From the NCBI RefSeq assembly GCF_019400985.1, contig NZ_WTFF01000032.1, positions 1-35,294 on the forward strand: a stretch of DNA of 35,294 nucleotides. Direction: 5' to 3'. Below are positions 1 through 7,807 of this stretch, piece by piece (the first letter of the stretch is position 1; the number at the start of each line of letters is the position of its first letter). The stretch comes from Streptomyces bambusae. Its GTDB lineage: Bacteria; Actinomycetota; Actinomycetes; Streptomycetales; Streptomycetaceae. A model generated the notes under the pieces. It did not search any database, was not told the origin of the DNA, and saw only the letters and a program-made list of their open reading frames with translations. The position numbers were made by a program, and so were the translations under genes.

Positions 1-139
1 GTCGCCGCCCGTCGCCCGCCGCCGCCCGCCGTCGCCCCGCGCCCCTCACGCCGTGAGCGGCGACCGACGGAGCACGCGCGCGCCCCGGCGTGACCCGGGC
101 TGGTCGGCGCCGCGGGCGGCATCGGGGAGAATGGCCCGT
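1..139. other. region upstream of era, no gene assigned
   Basis: GC-rich sequence in which frames 1 and 3 reach stops at 91-93 and 54-56. Either could be the tail of a plus-strand gene that begins before the window, but the residues (Arg, Pro and Ala rich) match nothing I recognise. The era frame stays open from the left edge; the added residues look like translated non-coding DNA. Confidence 0.4.
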
Positions 140-1081
140 ATGAGCGATCGTTCCCCCGAGCCCACCGCCCCGCACCGTGCGGGTTTCGCCTGCTTCGTCG
201 GCCGCCCCAACGCGGGCAAGTCGACCCTGACCAACGCACTGGTGGGCACCAAGGTCGCGATCACCTCGAACCGGCCGCAGACCACCCGCCACACCGTCCG
301 CGGCATCGTGCACCGGCCGGACGCCCAGCTGGTGCTGGTGGACACGCCCGGCCTGCACAAGCCGCGCACGCTGCTGGGCGAGCGGCTCAACGACGTCGTG
401 CGCACCACCTGGGCCGAGGTCGACGTCATCGGCTTCTGCCTGCCGGCCGACCAGAAGATCGGCCCGGGCGACAAGTTCATCGCCAAGGAGCTCGCGGGGA
501 TCAGGAAGACCCCCAAGATCGCCATCGTGACCAAGACCGACCTGGTCGACTCCAAGGCGCTCGCCGAGCAGCTGATCGCCGTCCAGCAGCTCGGCCAGGA
601 GCTCGGCATCGAGTGGGCCGAGATCATCCCGGTCTCGGCGGTGGGCGACCAGCAGGTCAAGCTCGTCGCCGACCTGCTCGTCCCGCTGCTGCCGGAGAGC
701 CCCCCGCTGTACCCGGAGGGCGACCTCACCGACGAGCCCGAGATGGTGATGGTGGCGGAGCTGATCCGCGAGGCCGCGCTGGAGGGCGTACGCGACGAGC
801 TGCCGCACTCCATCGCCGTGGTCGTCGAGGAGATGATCCCGCGCGAGAACCGCCCGGCCGACAAGCCGCTGCTGGACATCCACGCAAACGTCTACATCGA
901 GCGGCCCAGCCAGAAGGGCATCATCATCGGCCCGAAGGGCTCCCGGCTGAAGGAGGTGGGCATGAAGTCGCGCAAGCACATCGAGGCCCTCCTGGGGACC
1001 CCGGTCTTCCTCGACCTCCACGTGAAGGTGGCCAAGGACTGGCAGCGCGACCCCAAGCAGCTGCGCAAGCTGGGCTTCTGA
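140..1081 (+). CDS. era: GTPase Era, 16S rRNA maturation and 30S assembly factor
   Basis: 313-residue GTPase that binds the 3' end of 16S rRNA and helps 30S subunit maturation in the cytoplasm. All signatures are present: P-loop GRPNAGKS at 21-28, switch region TTRHT, G3 DTPG, G4 TKTD near 131-134, and a C-terminal KH domain with GPKG at 264-267 followed by a conserved tail ending RKLGF. Length is normal for the family. The frame is open upstream to the window edge, but the conserved protein begins around APHRAGF. ATG 140 is chosen because a GAGAAT hexamer (127-132) lies 7 nt before it, a possible leaderless -10; GGGGAGA at 124-130 could alternatively act as a Shine-Dalgarno. ATG 131 (three extra residues) is the alternative. 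Family assignment is secure; the exact start is not. Confidence 0.96.
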   Translation: MSDRSPEPTAPHRAGFACFVGRPNAGKSTLTNALVGTKVAITSNRPQTTRHTVRGIVHRPDAQLVLVDTPGLHKPRTLLGERLNDVVRTTWAEVDVIGFCLPADQKIGPGDKFIAKELAGIRKTPKIAIVTKTDLVDSKALAEQLIAVQQLGQELGIEWAEIIPVSAVGDQQVKLVADLLVPLLPESPPLYPEGDLTDEPEMVMVAELIREAALEGVRDELPHSIAVVVEEMIPRENRPADKPLLDIHANVYIERPSQKGIIIGPKGSRLKEVGMKSRKHIEALLGTPVFLDLHVKVAKDWQRDPKQLRKLGF

Positions 1082-1097
1082 CCGACGTCCGGCCGGC

Positions 1098-1115
1098 CGG
1101 CCCCGGGCGGGGCCG
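1098..1115. terminator. short hairpin between convergent era and methyltransferase genes
   Basis: CGGCCCC and GGGGCCG form a 7-bp stem around a GGGC loop, 17 nt after the era stop and 43 nt before the end of the convergent gene. There is no T-run, as is usual in such GC-rich genomes. Function as a terminator is inferred from position. Confidence 0.4.
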
Positions 1116-1157
1116 CGCGGGGCCGGGTGTGGGGCCGGTATGCGGCGGCCCGGCCCG

Positions 1158-1856
1158 TCAGGCCGTGCGCCGGACCTTGAGCGTGTTGTCGAAGCCGGGC
1201 CCCGGCCGGGCGGCCTCCGCCCCCGTCCGGGCGTGCTCCGCGCAGACCAGCACCTCCCAGGCGCCCTCGGGCAGTTCCAGGTCCGCCAGCACCTTCTCGG
1301 GGGTGGGCAGGTCCATGTCCGGGTGCGGGCTGTCGTGGCCGGGCGCCGATCCGCCGTGCCCGACCACCAGCAGCACCCCGCCCGGGGCGACGGCCGCGGC
1401 GGCGGACCGCAGGATCCGCTCCCGGGGCATGTCGCCGGGGCTGTGCAGGAAGCAGGCCGAGACCAGGTCGTACTCCCCGGCGGGGAAGGACTCGCCCAGG
1501 TCGTGGCGCTCCCACTGCACCCGGTCCGCGACCCCGGCCTCCCGCGCGTGCTCGGCCGCCCGTTCCAGGGCGACCGCGGAGATGTCGGTGCCGGTCACCT
1601 GCCAGCCCCGGCGGGCGAGCCAGACCGCGTCGGCGCCCTCCCCGCAGCCGAGGTCGAGGGCCCGCCCGGCGGGCAGCCCCTCGACCTCGCGGACCAGGAC
1701 CGTGTTCGGATTGCCGCTCCAGATGCGGTCGCTCTCGCTGTAACGGGCGTCCCAGAACTCCGCCTCCGACGCGTGCGACGGCTGCCGGCGGTGCTGGTGC
1801 TCGTGCTGCTGGTGCTCGGGCTGGTGCGTGTGCTGCTGGTGCCGGTGCTCGGCCAT
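1158..1856 (-). CDS. class I SAM-dependent methyltransferase with His-rich N-terminus
   Basis: 232-residue Rossmann-fold methyltransferase. The SAM site is clear: ALDLGCGEGADAVWLA (motif I), then GTDIS (acidic residue binding the ribose) and a motif IV-like ERHDLGESFP stretch. It resembles the small TehB-like or general metabolite methyltransferases; the substrate cannot be read from sequence. About the first 28 residues are unusual, with many His and Gln (HRHQQHTHQPEHQQHEHQH), suggesting metal binding or simply a disordered tail. The ATG at 1856 has GAGG about 9 nt upstream. It is transcribed alone, downstream of the acetyltransferase gene after a 107-nt gap that carries a TTGCCG palindrome, so it probably has its own promoter and operator. 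Confidence 0.85.
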   Translation of the reverse strand: MAEHRHQQHTHQPEHQQHEHQHRRQPSHASEAEFWDARYSESDRIWSGNPNTVLVREVEGLPAGRALDLGCGEGADAVWLARRGWQVTGTDISAVALERAAEHAREAGVADRVQWERHDLGESFPAGEYDLVSACFLHSPGDMPRERILRSAAAAVAPGGVLLVVGHGGSAPGHDSPHPDMDLPTPEKVLADLELPEGAWEVLVCAEHARTGAEAARPGPGFDNTLKVRRTA

Positions 1857-1934
1857 GGCTGCCGCCTCTTCTCGCTACGGGGTCCGGGGACAGGGCCGAT
1901 GCTGCGCCGGGCCCGCCGTACGGGGCAAACAACC

Positions 1935-1949
1935 TTGCCGGTTCGGCAA
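1935..1949. promoter_or_regulatory. palindrome TTGCCG-N3-CGGCAA, candidate operator of the methyltransferase gene
   Basis: A perfect 6-3-6 inverted repeat, TTGCCG gtt CGGCAA, lies about 80 nt upstream of the methyltransferase start. On the minus strand it is preceded by TT and followed about 8 nt later by a further half-site-like TTTGCC. It is too short to be a convincing terminator for the flanking gene and looks more like a dimeric regulator site. No regulator gene is adjacent, so the binding protein is unknown. Confidence 0.45.
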
Positions 1950-1963
1950 AACGCCCCGAGAAC

Positions 1964-2779
1964 CTACGCCGCCGGCTCCGCAGGCTCCGCGATCAGCGCC
2001 GTCGCGACCCGGCGGAACCCCGCCCGCCCGTAGATCCGGGCCACGTCCTCGTCGCCCGCCGACAGGAACACCGTCCGCGCCCCGCGCGCCCGGGCCTCGG
2101 CCACCAGCGCCGCCGTGACCCCGAGCGCGAGCCCCTGCCGGCGGGCCGCCGGCAGGGTGCCGACGCCCACCACCTCGGCCACGTCGCCCACCGGGATGTA
2201 CTGGCCGGCGCACAGCACCACGCCGTCCCGTACGGCCGCCGCCATCGCGGTACGGCCGGAGTCCAGCATCGCCGAGACGTGGGCCCGGCGGGACTCGGTC
2301 TCCGGCTCGGCCGCCTTGGCGGCCAGCTCCGCCGGCCCCGCTTCGCCCAGCGCCGTGCCCGGCGCGGCGAAGGCCAGCGCGGGTACCGCGACCGCCGACA
2401 GCAGCAGCGGGTCCGCGGCGCCCACCAGCCGCACCTCCGGATGCGGGGCCGCCGGCTCGGCCTCGGGGTCCAGCACCATCAGCGGGTATGCATGGACATG
2501 CAGTCCTGCCGCTTCCACGGCGGCCCGCAGCGAGGGACTGGTTTCGGCCACCCATTCGAAGGCCTCGGGCACCCCGAGCTCGCGCTGGCGCTCCAGGACC
2601 CGCCGCACATCCGCCGCCTGCACGTCCCGGGAGGAGACACCGAGCGTAGGGCGGGCGTAGTAGGGCCAGCCGTTGCCCTGCCGGACGAACAGGGTCAGCG
2701 GGCCGAAGTCCTCGGCCCGCGCCCCGCCGGCGCGCGGCGCGGAGTCGTAGTAGCGCTCAAGGTCATCAAGAATAGTCAC
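1964..2779 (-). CDS. GNAT family N-acetyltransferase
   Basis: 271-residue acetyltransferase. The acetyl-CoA motif A is in the C-terminal third: a VVGVGTLPAARRQGLA stretch (RRQGLA is the pyrophosphate loop), followed by helix ALVAEARARGA and motif B-like ARIYGRAGFRRV. The N-terminal half is a divergent GNAT-like region, so this may be a tandem GNAT with one active domain. The substrate is unknown. The start is GTG 2779, with no good Shine-Dalgarno. It lies 27 nt after the emfourin-like gene and reads in the same direction, so it is probably the third gene of the protease unit and may be co-transcribed. Whether it modifies the protease or its products is not visible in the sequence. Confidence 0.85.
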   Translation of the reverse strand: MTILDDLERYYDSAPRAGGARAEDFGPLTLFVRQGNGWPYYARPTLGVSSRDVQAADVRRVLERQRELGVPEAFEWVAETSPSLRAAVEAAGLHVHAYPLMVLDPEAEPAAPHPEVRLVGAADPLLLSAVAVPALAFAAPGTALGEAGPAELAAKAAEPETESRRAHVSAMLDSGRTAMAAAVRDGVVLCAGQYIPVGDVAEVVGVGTLPAARRQGLALGVTAALVAEARARGARTVFLSAGDEDVARIYGRAGFRRVATALIAEPAEPAA

Positions 2780-2806
2780 CGCGCCATAGAAGCAAAGAAG
2801 GCCAGG

Positions 2807-3076
2807 TCAAGCACCTTCTTTGAGCACCTTGGTGATCAACTGACGCTGGGCCTCCGTCAGATGGGGGTCCTGGCAGGTCACGGTGCTCCCGTCGACCGTG
2901 ATCCGGTACGAGAACCCGTCCCGGACCCGGTCCCCGGCAGGTGGCGGCGGGCCCGGCCGCAGCGCGCGCCGGGCCAGGGCCTGCCACTCCTCCTCGTCGG
3001 GCCGGCCCGAGGTGTCCACCTCGGCCCTGCGCTCGATGCCCGCGAAACCGCCCGTCCGCTCCACGTGAATCCGCAT
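2807..3076 (-). CDS. emfourin-type inhibitor of M4 metalloproteases
   Basis: 89-residue protein starting MRIHVERTGGFAGIERRAEV, with FSYRITVDGSTVTCQD and a final LTEAQRQLITKVLKEGA helix. This pattern (a beta-strand start with GGFAG, then a short C-terminal helix) matches my memory of the emfourin family, small cytoplasmic inhibitors of protealysin-like M4 peptidases encoded beside their target. Here it starts 18 nt after the stop of an M4 protease gene, which strongly supports the role. GTG 3082 would add two residues; ATG 3076 is preferred because it gives the usual MRI start and has AGG 7 nt upstream. It has no signal peptide, as expected for keeping a cytoplasmic protease in check. Confidence 0.85.
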   Translation of the reverse strand: MRIHVERTGGFAGIERRAEVDTSGRPDEEEWQALARRALRPGPPPPAGDRVRDGFSYRITVDGSTVTCQDPHLTEAQRQLITKVLKEGA

Positions 3077-3094
3077 GGGCACCTGTCTACACCG

Positions 3095-4183
3095 TCAGCC
3101 GGTGGGGACGCCCACCGTCGACCACGCCTTCAGCAGGGCCTGGTGCTCGGTGCCCCCGTCGCCGAACCGGGCCACCGCCGCCGCCACCGACAGCCGGGCG
3201 AAGTCGGCGAACCTGGCCTTCGTCCCCAGCTCGCCGCCGGTCAGCGTGTCGTACCAGATCTGCCCGGCCCGCTCCCAGGCCTTGCCGCCGAGCTCGGTGG
3301 CCAGCAGGTAGAAGGCGTGGTTGGGGATGCCGGAGTTGATGTGCACCCCGCCGTTGTCCCGGGAGGTGTTGACGTAGTCGTCCATCGTCGCCGGCTGCGG
3401 GTCCTTGCCGAGCTCGTCGTCGTCGTACGCGGTACCCGGCGCCTTCATCGAGCGCAGCGCGACCCCGGTGACGTTCGGGCCCAGCAGTCCGGCCCCGATC
3501 AGCCAGTCCGCCTGGTCGGCGGTCTGGTCCAGCGTGTACTGCTTGATCAGGGAGCCGAAGACGTCCGACATGGACTCGTTGAGCGCGCCGGCCTGCTTGT
3601 AGTACTCCAGGTTGGCCGTGTACTGCGTGACACCGTGCGCGAGCTCGTGGCCGATGATGTCGACGGAGACGGTGAAGTCGAGGAAGAGGTCGCCGTCGCC
3701 GTCGCCGAAGACCATCTGGCGGCCGTCCCAGAAGGCGTTGTTGTACTCCTCGCCGTAGTGGACGGTCGCGTCCAGGGCCAGGCCGGCGTCGTCGATCGAG
3801 TGGCGGCCGAAGGCCTTCAGGAAGAGCTCGAACGTCGCGCCGAGGCCCGCGTAGGCGCGGTTGACCGTGGCGTCCTTGTGCACCGGGTCGCCCTCGCCGC
3901 GCACCTTGGTCCCGGGCAGCCGGGTGCGGTGCTGGGCGTCGTAGACCGTCCGCTCGGGCTGGTCGGACGGGGGAGTGGTGAGCGCGGCCGGGGTGATGCC
4001 GCGGACGGTGGTGATCCGGCGCCGGGTGCGCTGGAGGGCGTCGTGCTCCAGGGTGCGCTGGGCGATGTCGGCGCGCCGGGTGTCCTCGGACCGGGCGATC
4101 CGGTCCAGCAGGTGCGGCGGCACGATGGTGCAGAAGACGGGGTGGACGGGGTGGGGGTCTCGACGGCTGGTGGCAGCATCCAT
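3095..4183 (-). CDS. M4 family (protealysin/thermolysin-like) zinc metallopeptidase
   Basis: 362-residue peptidase. Zinc motif HELAH is at 179-183, the third ligand Glu lies in NESMSD, and the catalytic His sits in GGVHINSGIPNHAFY. A DDYVNTSRDNGG stretch and a C-terminal helical domain complete the thermolysin fold. The N-terminus lacks a signal peptide and has only a short propeptide with FCTIVPPHLL, the protealysin-type PPxxL motif, instead of the long FTP/PepSY propeptide of secreted thermolysins. That suggests an intracellular enzyme, or one exported by an unconventional route. An inhibitor gene follows directly. ATG 4183 has no Shine-Dalgarno; an AGAATG/CATTCT box lies 6 nt upstream, so the mRNA may be leaderless. 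Confidence 0.95.
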   Translation of the reverse strand: MDAATSRRDPHPVHPVFCTIVPPHLLDRIARSEDTRRADIAQRTLEHDALQRTRRRITTVRGITPAALTTPPSDQPERTVYDAQHRTRLPGTKVRGEGDPVHKDATVNRAYAGLGATFELFLKAFGRHSIDDAGLALDATVHYGEEYNNAFWDGRQMVFGDGDGDLFLDFTVSVDIIGHELAHGVTQYTANLEYYKQAGALNESMSDVFGSLIKQYTLDQTADQADWLIGAGLLGPNVTGVALRSMKAPGTAYDDDELGKDPQPATMDDYVNTSRDNGGVHINSGIPNHAFYLLATELGGKAWERAGQIWYDTLTGGELGTKARFADFARLSVAAAVARFGDGGTEHQALLKAWSTVGVPTG

Positions 4184-4401
4184 AGAGCGAGAATGTGGCA
4201 GTGGGTCATGGGGCTGTCACTAGCTGCGACCATGATTCATTCGACTGTCTGAAAGGAGATGGGCCGCCGTTGACGGTTCGCCCGGACCTGGCCGGAATGA
4301 ATGAGACTTACGCCACATAGGGTACAAATCGGACAGGCGGGTTCCGCATACTGAAACAGGCCCGCGCATCACGGCGCGGCTCGGCTAGGCTCGGCCCCAT
4401 C
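4184..4401. other. divergent intergenic region between M4 protease and leuA leader
   Basis: 218 nt holding both promoters. On the minus strand CATTCT (4190-4195) stands 6 nt before the protease ATG, with a GTGACA-like element about 19 nt further upstream. An 8-bp inverted pair, ATTCATTC (4235-4242) and GAATGAAT (4295-4302), spaced 52 nt, could be two half-sites of a regulator. AAAGGAG followed directly by ATG at 4258 opens only a four-codon frame and is not called as a gene. Confidence 0.4.
4386..4391 (+). promoter_or_regulatory. -10 element TAGGCT of the leuA leader transcript
   Basis: TAGGCT fits the actinobacterial TAnnnT consensus and lies 10 nt before the leader-peptide ATG, so transcription would start almost at that codon. 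No convincing -35 hexamer is visible 17-18 nt upstream, which is common for such promoters. Confidence 0.5.
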
Positions 4402-4449
4402 ATGCGTTTCGGGCTGCTCCTTCTTAGCTGCCGCGGCGAGGGCCTGTAG
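4402..4449 (+). CDS. leuL: leuA leader peptide (Leu-rich attenuator peptide)
   Basis: 15-codon open frame MRFGLLLLSCRGEGL ending in TAG, beginning about 140 nt before leuA. Four consecutive leucine codons (CTG CTC CTT CTT) and a fifth just before the stop are the hallmark of a ribosome-mediated attenuator, in which leucyl-tRNA supply sets whether the ribosome stalls. A leuA leader peptide of this kind has been described in Streptomyces, as I recall. The ATG lies close to the predicted transcription start, so the peptide may be translated from a leaderless mRNA. Confidence rests on the Leu run and position. Confidence 0.85.
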   Translation: MRFGLLLLSCRGEGL

Positions 4450-4454
4450 TCGTA

Positions 4455-6300
<1,846 letters not shown>

Positions 6301-6329
6301 CCCCGGCCCCCGGGCACCTGTGCCACCGC

Positions 6330-6369
6330 CGACCCCCGCGCCTCCCTGGAGAGGGAGGCGCGGGGGTCG
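6330..6369 (+). terminator. strong intrinsic terminator after leuA
   Basis: A perfect 18-bp stem (6330-6347 with 6352-6369) closed by a GGAG tetraloop, 30 nt after the leuA stop. There is no T-run, in keeping with GC-rich actinobacterial terminators. Confidence 0.8.
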
Positions 6370-6453
6370 CCCGTACGTCAGCGGGCCGGTTGACGCGCTC
6401 CTCCCGCGTGAAGCCGGCGCAGAGAGCAGAGGGCGCACGGAGGGCGTTCGGGG

Positions 6454-6474
6454 GCGCACTTCGGCCAAGTGCGC
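6454..6474. other. 8-bp hairpin GCGCACTT/AAGTGCGC upstream of the TerB gene
   Basis: A perfect inverted repeat with loop CGGCC, 30 nt before the predicted promoter of the TerB gene. It could be an operator or a secondary terminator; nothing further supports either reading. The rest of 6370-6500 shows no gene. Confidence 0.3.
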
Positions 6475-6503
6475 GCGCCGGGACATGTTGTCTTGTCACA
6501 CGG

Positions 6504-6533
6504 CTGACGCATCCTCACCGATGTGGCTAACAT
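6504..6533 (+). promoter_or_regulatory. promoter of the TerB-domain gene
   Basis: CTGACG (6504-6509) and TAACAT (6528-6533) are separated by 18 nt, a good match to the housekeeping TTGACn/TAnnnT pattern. Transcription would start near 6540, leaving a leader of about 70 nt that contains a GGGCAC/GTGCCC hairpin (6562-6578). Confidence 0.5.
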
Positions 6534-6610
6534 CACGCCAACAACCCGGAGATGCTGCCTGGGGCACCTTCCGTGCCCGGAGGGCTACTGGGGGAGTTAC
6601 GGAGGTCGAC

Positions 6611-7312
6611 GTGCTGCCAGCTCGGGGTGGGACCAGCCGGAAAGTCTTCGTCTGGGGGGTCCGTACCACCTGGAACACCGTGGGGGACGGCGAGTTCTTC
6701 TGCCCGGGCTGCGGGGGTGACCGCAACTACCGCCGCCGCACGGGCCGCCGCCGGTTCGCCGTGCTCGGCGTGCCGCTGATGCCGCGCGGACAGGTCGGGC
6801 CCGTGGTCGAGTGCGGCGGCTGCCGCGACCGCTTCGACACCGACGTCCTGGACCACCCCACCACCACCCGCTTCTCGGCGATGCTGCGCGACGCGGTGCA
6901 CACCGTCACCCTCGCCGTCCTCGCCGCGGGCGGCACCGCCTCGCGCTCCGCGCTGGAGGCCGCCGCGGCCGCCGTACGGGGCGCCGGCTTCCAGGACTGC
7001 ACCGAGGAGCAGCTGGAGGCCCTCGTGGACGCCCTGAGCCTGGAGGAGGGCCGGCTGCCGGGCTTCCACGACGGCCCGGACTGCTGCGGTGCCGCCCTCT
7101 CGATCGAGCTGCACGAGGCCCTGGAGCCGCTGGCGCCGCACCTCGCCGCCGCGGGCCGGGAGTCGGTGCTGCTCCAGGGCGCGCGGATCGCGCTCGCGGA
7201 CGGCCCGTACACCCCCGCGGAGCGGGAGGTGCTGGCCACGGTGGGCGCCGCGCTGCGCCTGGGCTCCGACGAGGTCTCGCGGCTGCTGGCGGCCGTGCGC
7301 AGTTCCTCGTAA
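6611..7312 (+). CDS. zinc-ribbon / TerB-family tellurite resistance-like protein
   Basis: 233-residue cytoplasmic protein. The N-terminal part has two CxxC knuckles (FFCPGCGG and VECGGCRD) about 40 residues apart, a zinc ribbon. The rest is helical and ends in DGPYTPAEREVLATVGAALRLG, typical of TerB-like domains with conserved acidic positions. TerB domains occur in tellurite and stress systems, often binding metal ions; no other ter genes are nearby, so a tellurite role is only a family label. GTG 6611 is chosen because GGAGG stands at 6601-6605 with a 5-nt spacer; the longer upstream frame reads through the leuA terminator and is not used. A pair of stem-loops follows the gene. Confidence 0.85.
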   Translation: MLPARGGTSRKVFVWGVRTTWNTVGDGEFFCPGCGGDRNYRRRTGRRRFAVLGVPLMPRGQVGPVVECGGCRDRFDTDVLDHPTTTRFSAMLRDAVHTVTLAVLAAGGTASRSALEAAAAAVRGAGFQDCTEEQLEALVDALSLEEGRLPGFHDGPDCCGAALSIELHEALEPLAPHLAAAGRESVLLQGARIALADGPYTPAEREVLATVGAALRLGSDEVSRLLAAVRSSS

Positions 7313-7323
7313 CGATCCGGCCA

Positions 7324-7344
7324 AGCCGGCGCCGGAAGCCGGCT
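7324..7344 (+). terminator. stem-loop after the TerB gene
   Basis: AGCCGGC and GCCGGCT form a 7-bp stem around a 7-nt loop, 11 nt after the stop codon. It is followed closely by a larger hairpin at 7360-7411; together they probably end the transcript. Confidence 0.5.
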
Positions 7345-7359
7345 GCGAGAACGACGGAC

Positions 7360-7411
7360 GAAGCCGTTCCGGTGTGTGGCCATCCACCAGGTGGACACCC
7401 GGAACGGCTTC
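7360..7411. terminator. large hairpin, 13 + 4 bp stem
   Basis: GAAGCCGTTCCGG (7360-7372) pairs perfectly with CCGGAACGGCTTC (7399-7411). After a single bulged T, GTGT (7374-7377) pairs with ACAC (7395-7398), leaving a 17-nt loop. It is probably a terminator but is long enough to be a structured RNA element. Confidence 0.6.
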
Positions 7412-7807
7412 CGCTGTTTGCGGGAGCGCAAGATCTGGATGCCTGGTGTCCGGCTGTTGCCGCGGGATTGCTGCCACTCCAGGGATGGTTTTTCGCCATG
7501 GCGAAGATTGCATCCGATCGGCGTGGCGGCTTCCGCATAGCCCACCCCGGGGGCGTCTGCCACTGGAGGAACCCACAGAAACGATGCGCTGCTACCTCAA
7601 CGATTTGTAGAAGCCGACGATACCTGTGAGGCCGCGCACAGACGTTCAATTCCGGTCACACGACGAGACGCCGGCTGTAACACAGCGGGGCTTCGATCCA
7701 CGTGAACGCACTGAAACCCTGGCCGGGACCACGCACCACGATCCGCGCCGCCCAGGGATAACCAGATCTCCTCTCACTTACCTACCTCCCTGAAGGACAA
7801 GGCAGAG
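7412..7807. other. 396-nt non-coding gap before the nucleobase permease
   Basis: No gene is supported. It holds a 14-bp perfect palindrome, TTCGCCATGGCGAA (7492-7505), preceded by extra T residues, and two related 12-mers, CTGCCACTCCAG and CTGCCACTGGAG, about 90 nt apart. A 43-codon frame starts at ATG 7498 inside the palindrome and ends at 7629, without a recognisable Shine-Dalgarno; it is not called. The permease promoter must lie here, and the length is compatible with a regulated leader, but I recognise no known riboswitch. Confidence 0.45.

Noticed and set aside
7498..7629. 43-codon small gene
   Set aside because: No Shine-Dalgarno, start inside a palindrome, no family resemblance. Kept only as an item to check by ribosome profiling.
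7412..7807. Purine or other known riboswitch before the permease
   Set aside because: No recognisable conserved core could be found by eye; only simple hairpins and palindromes.
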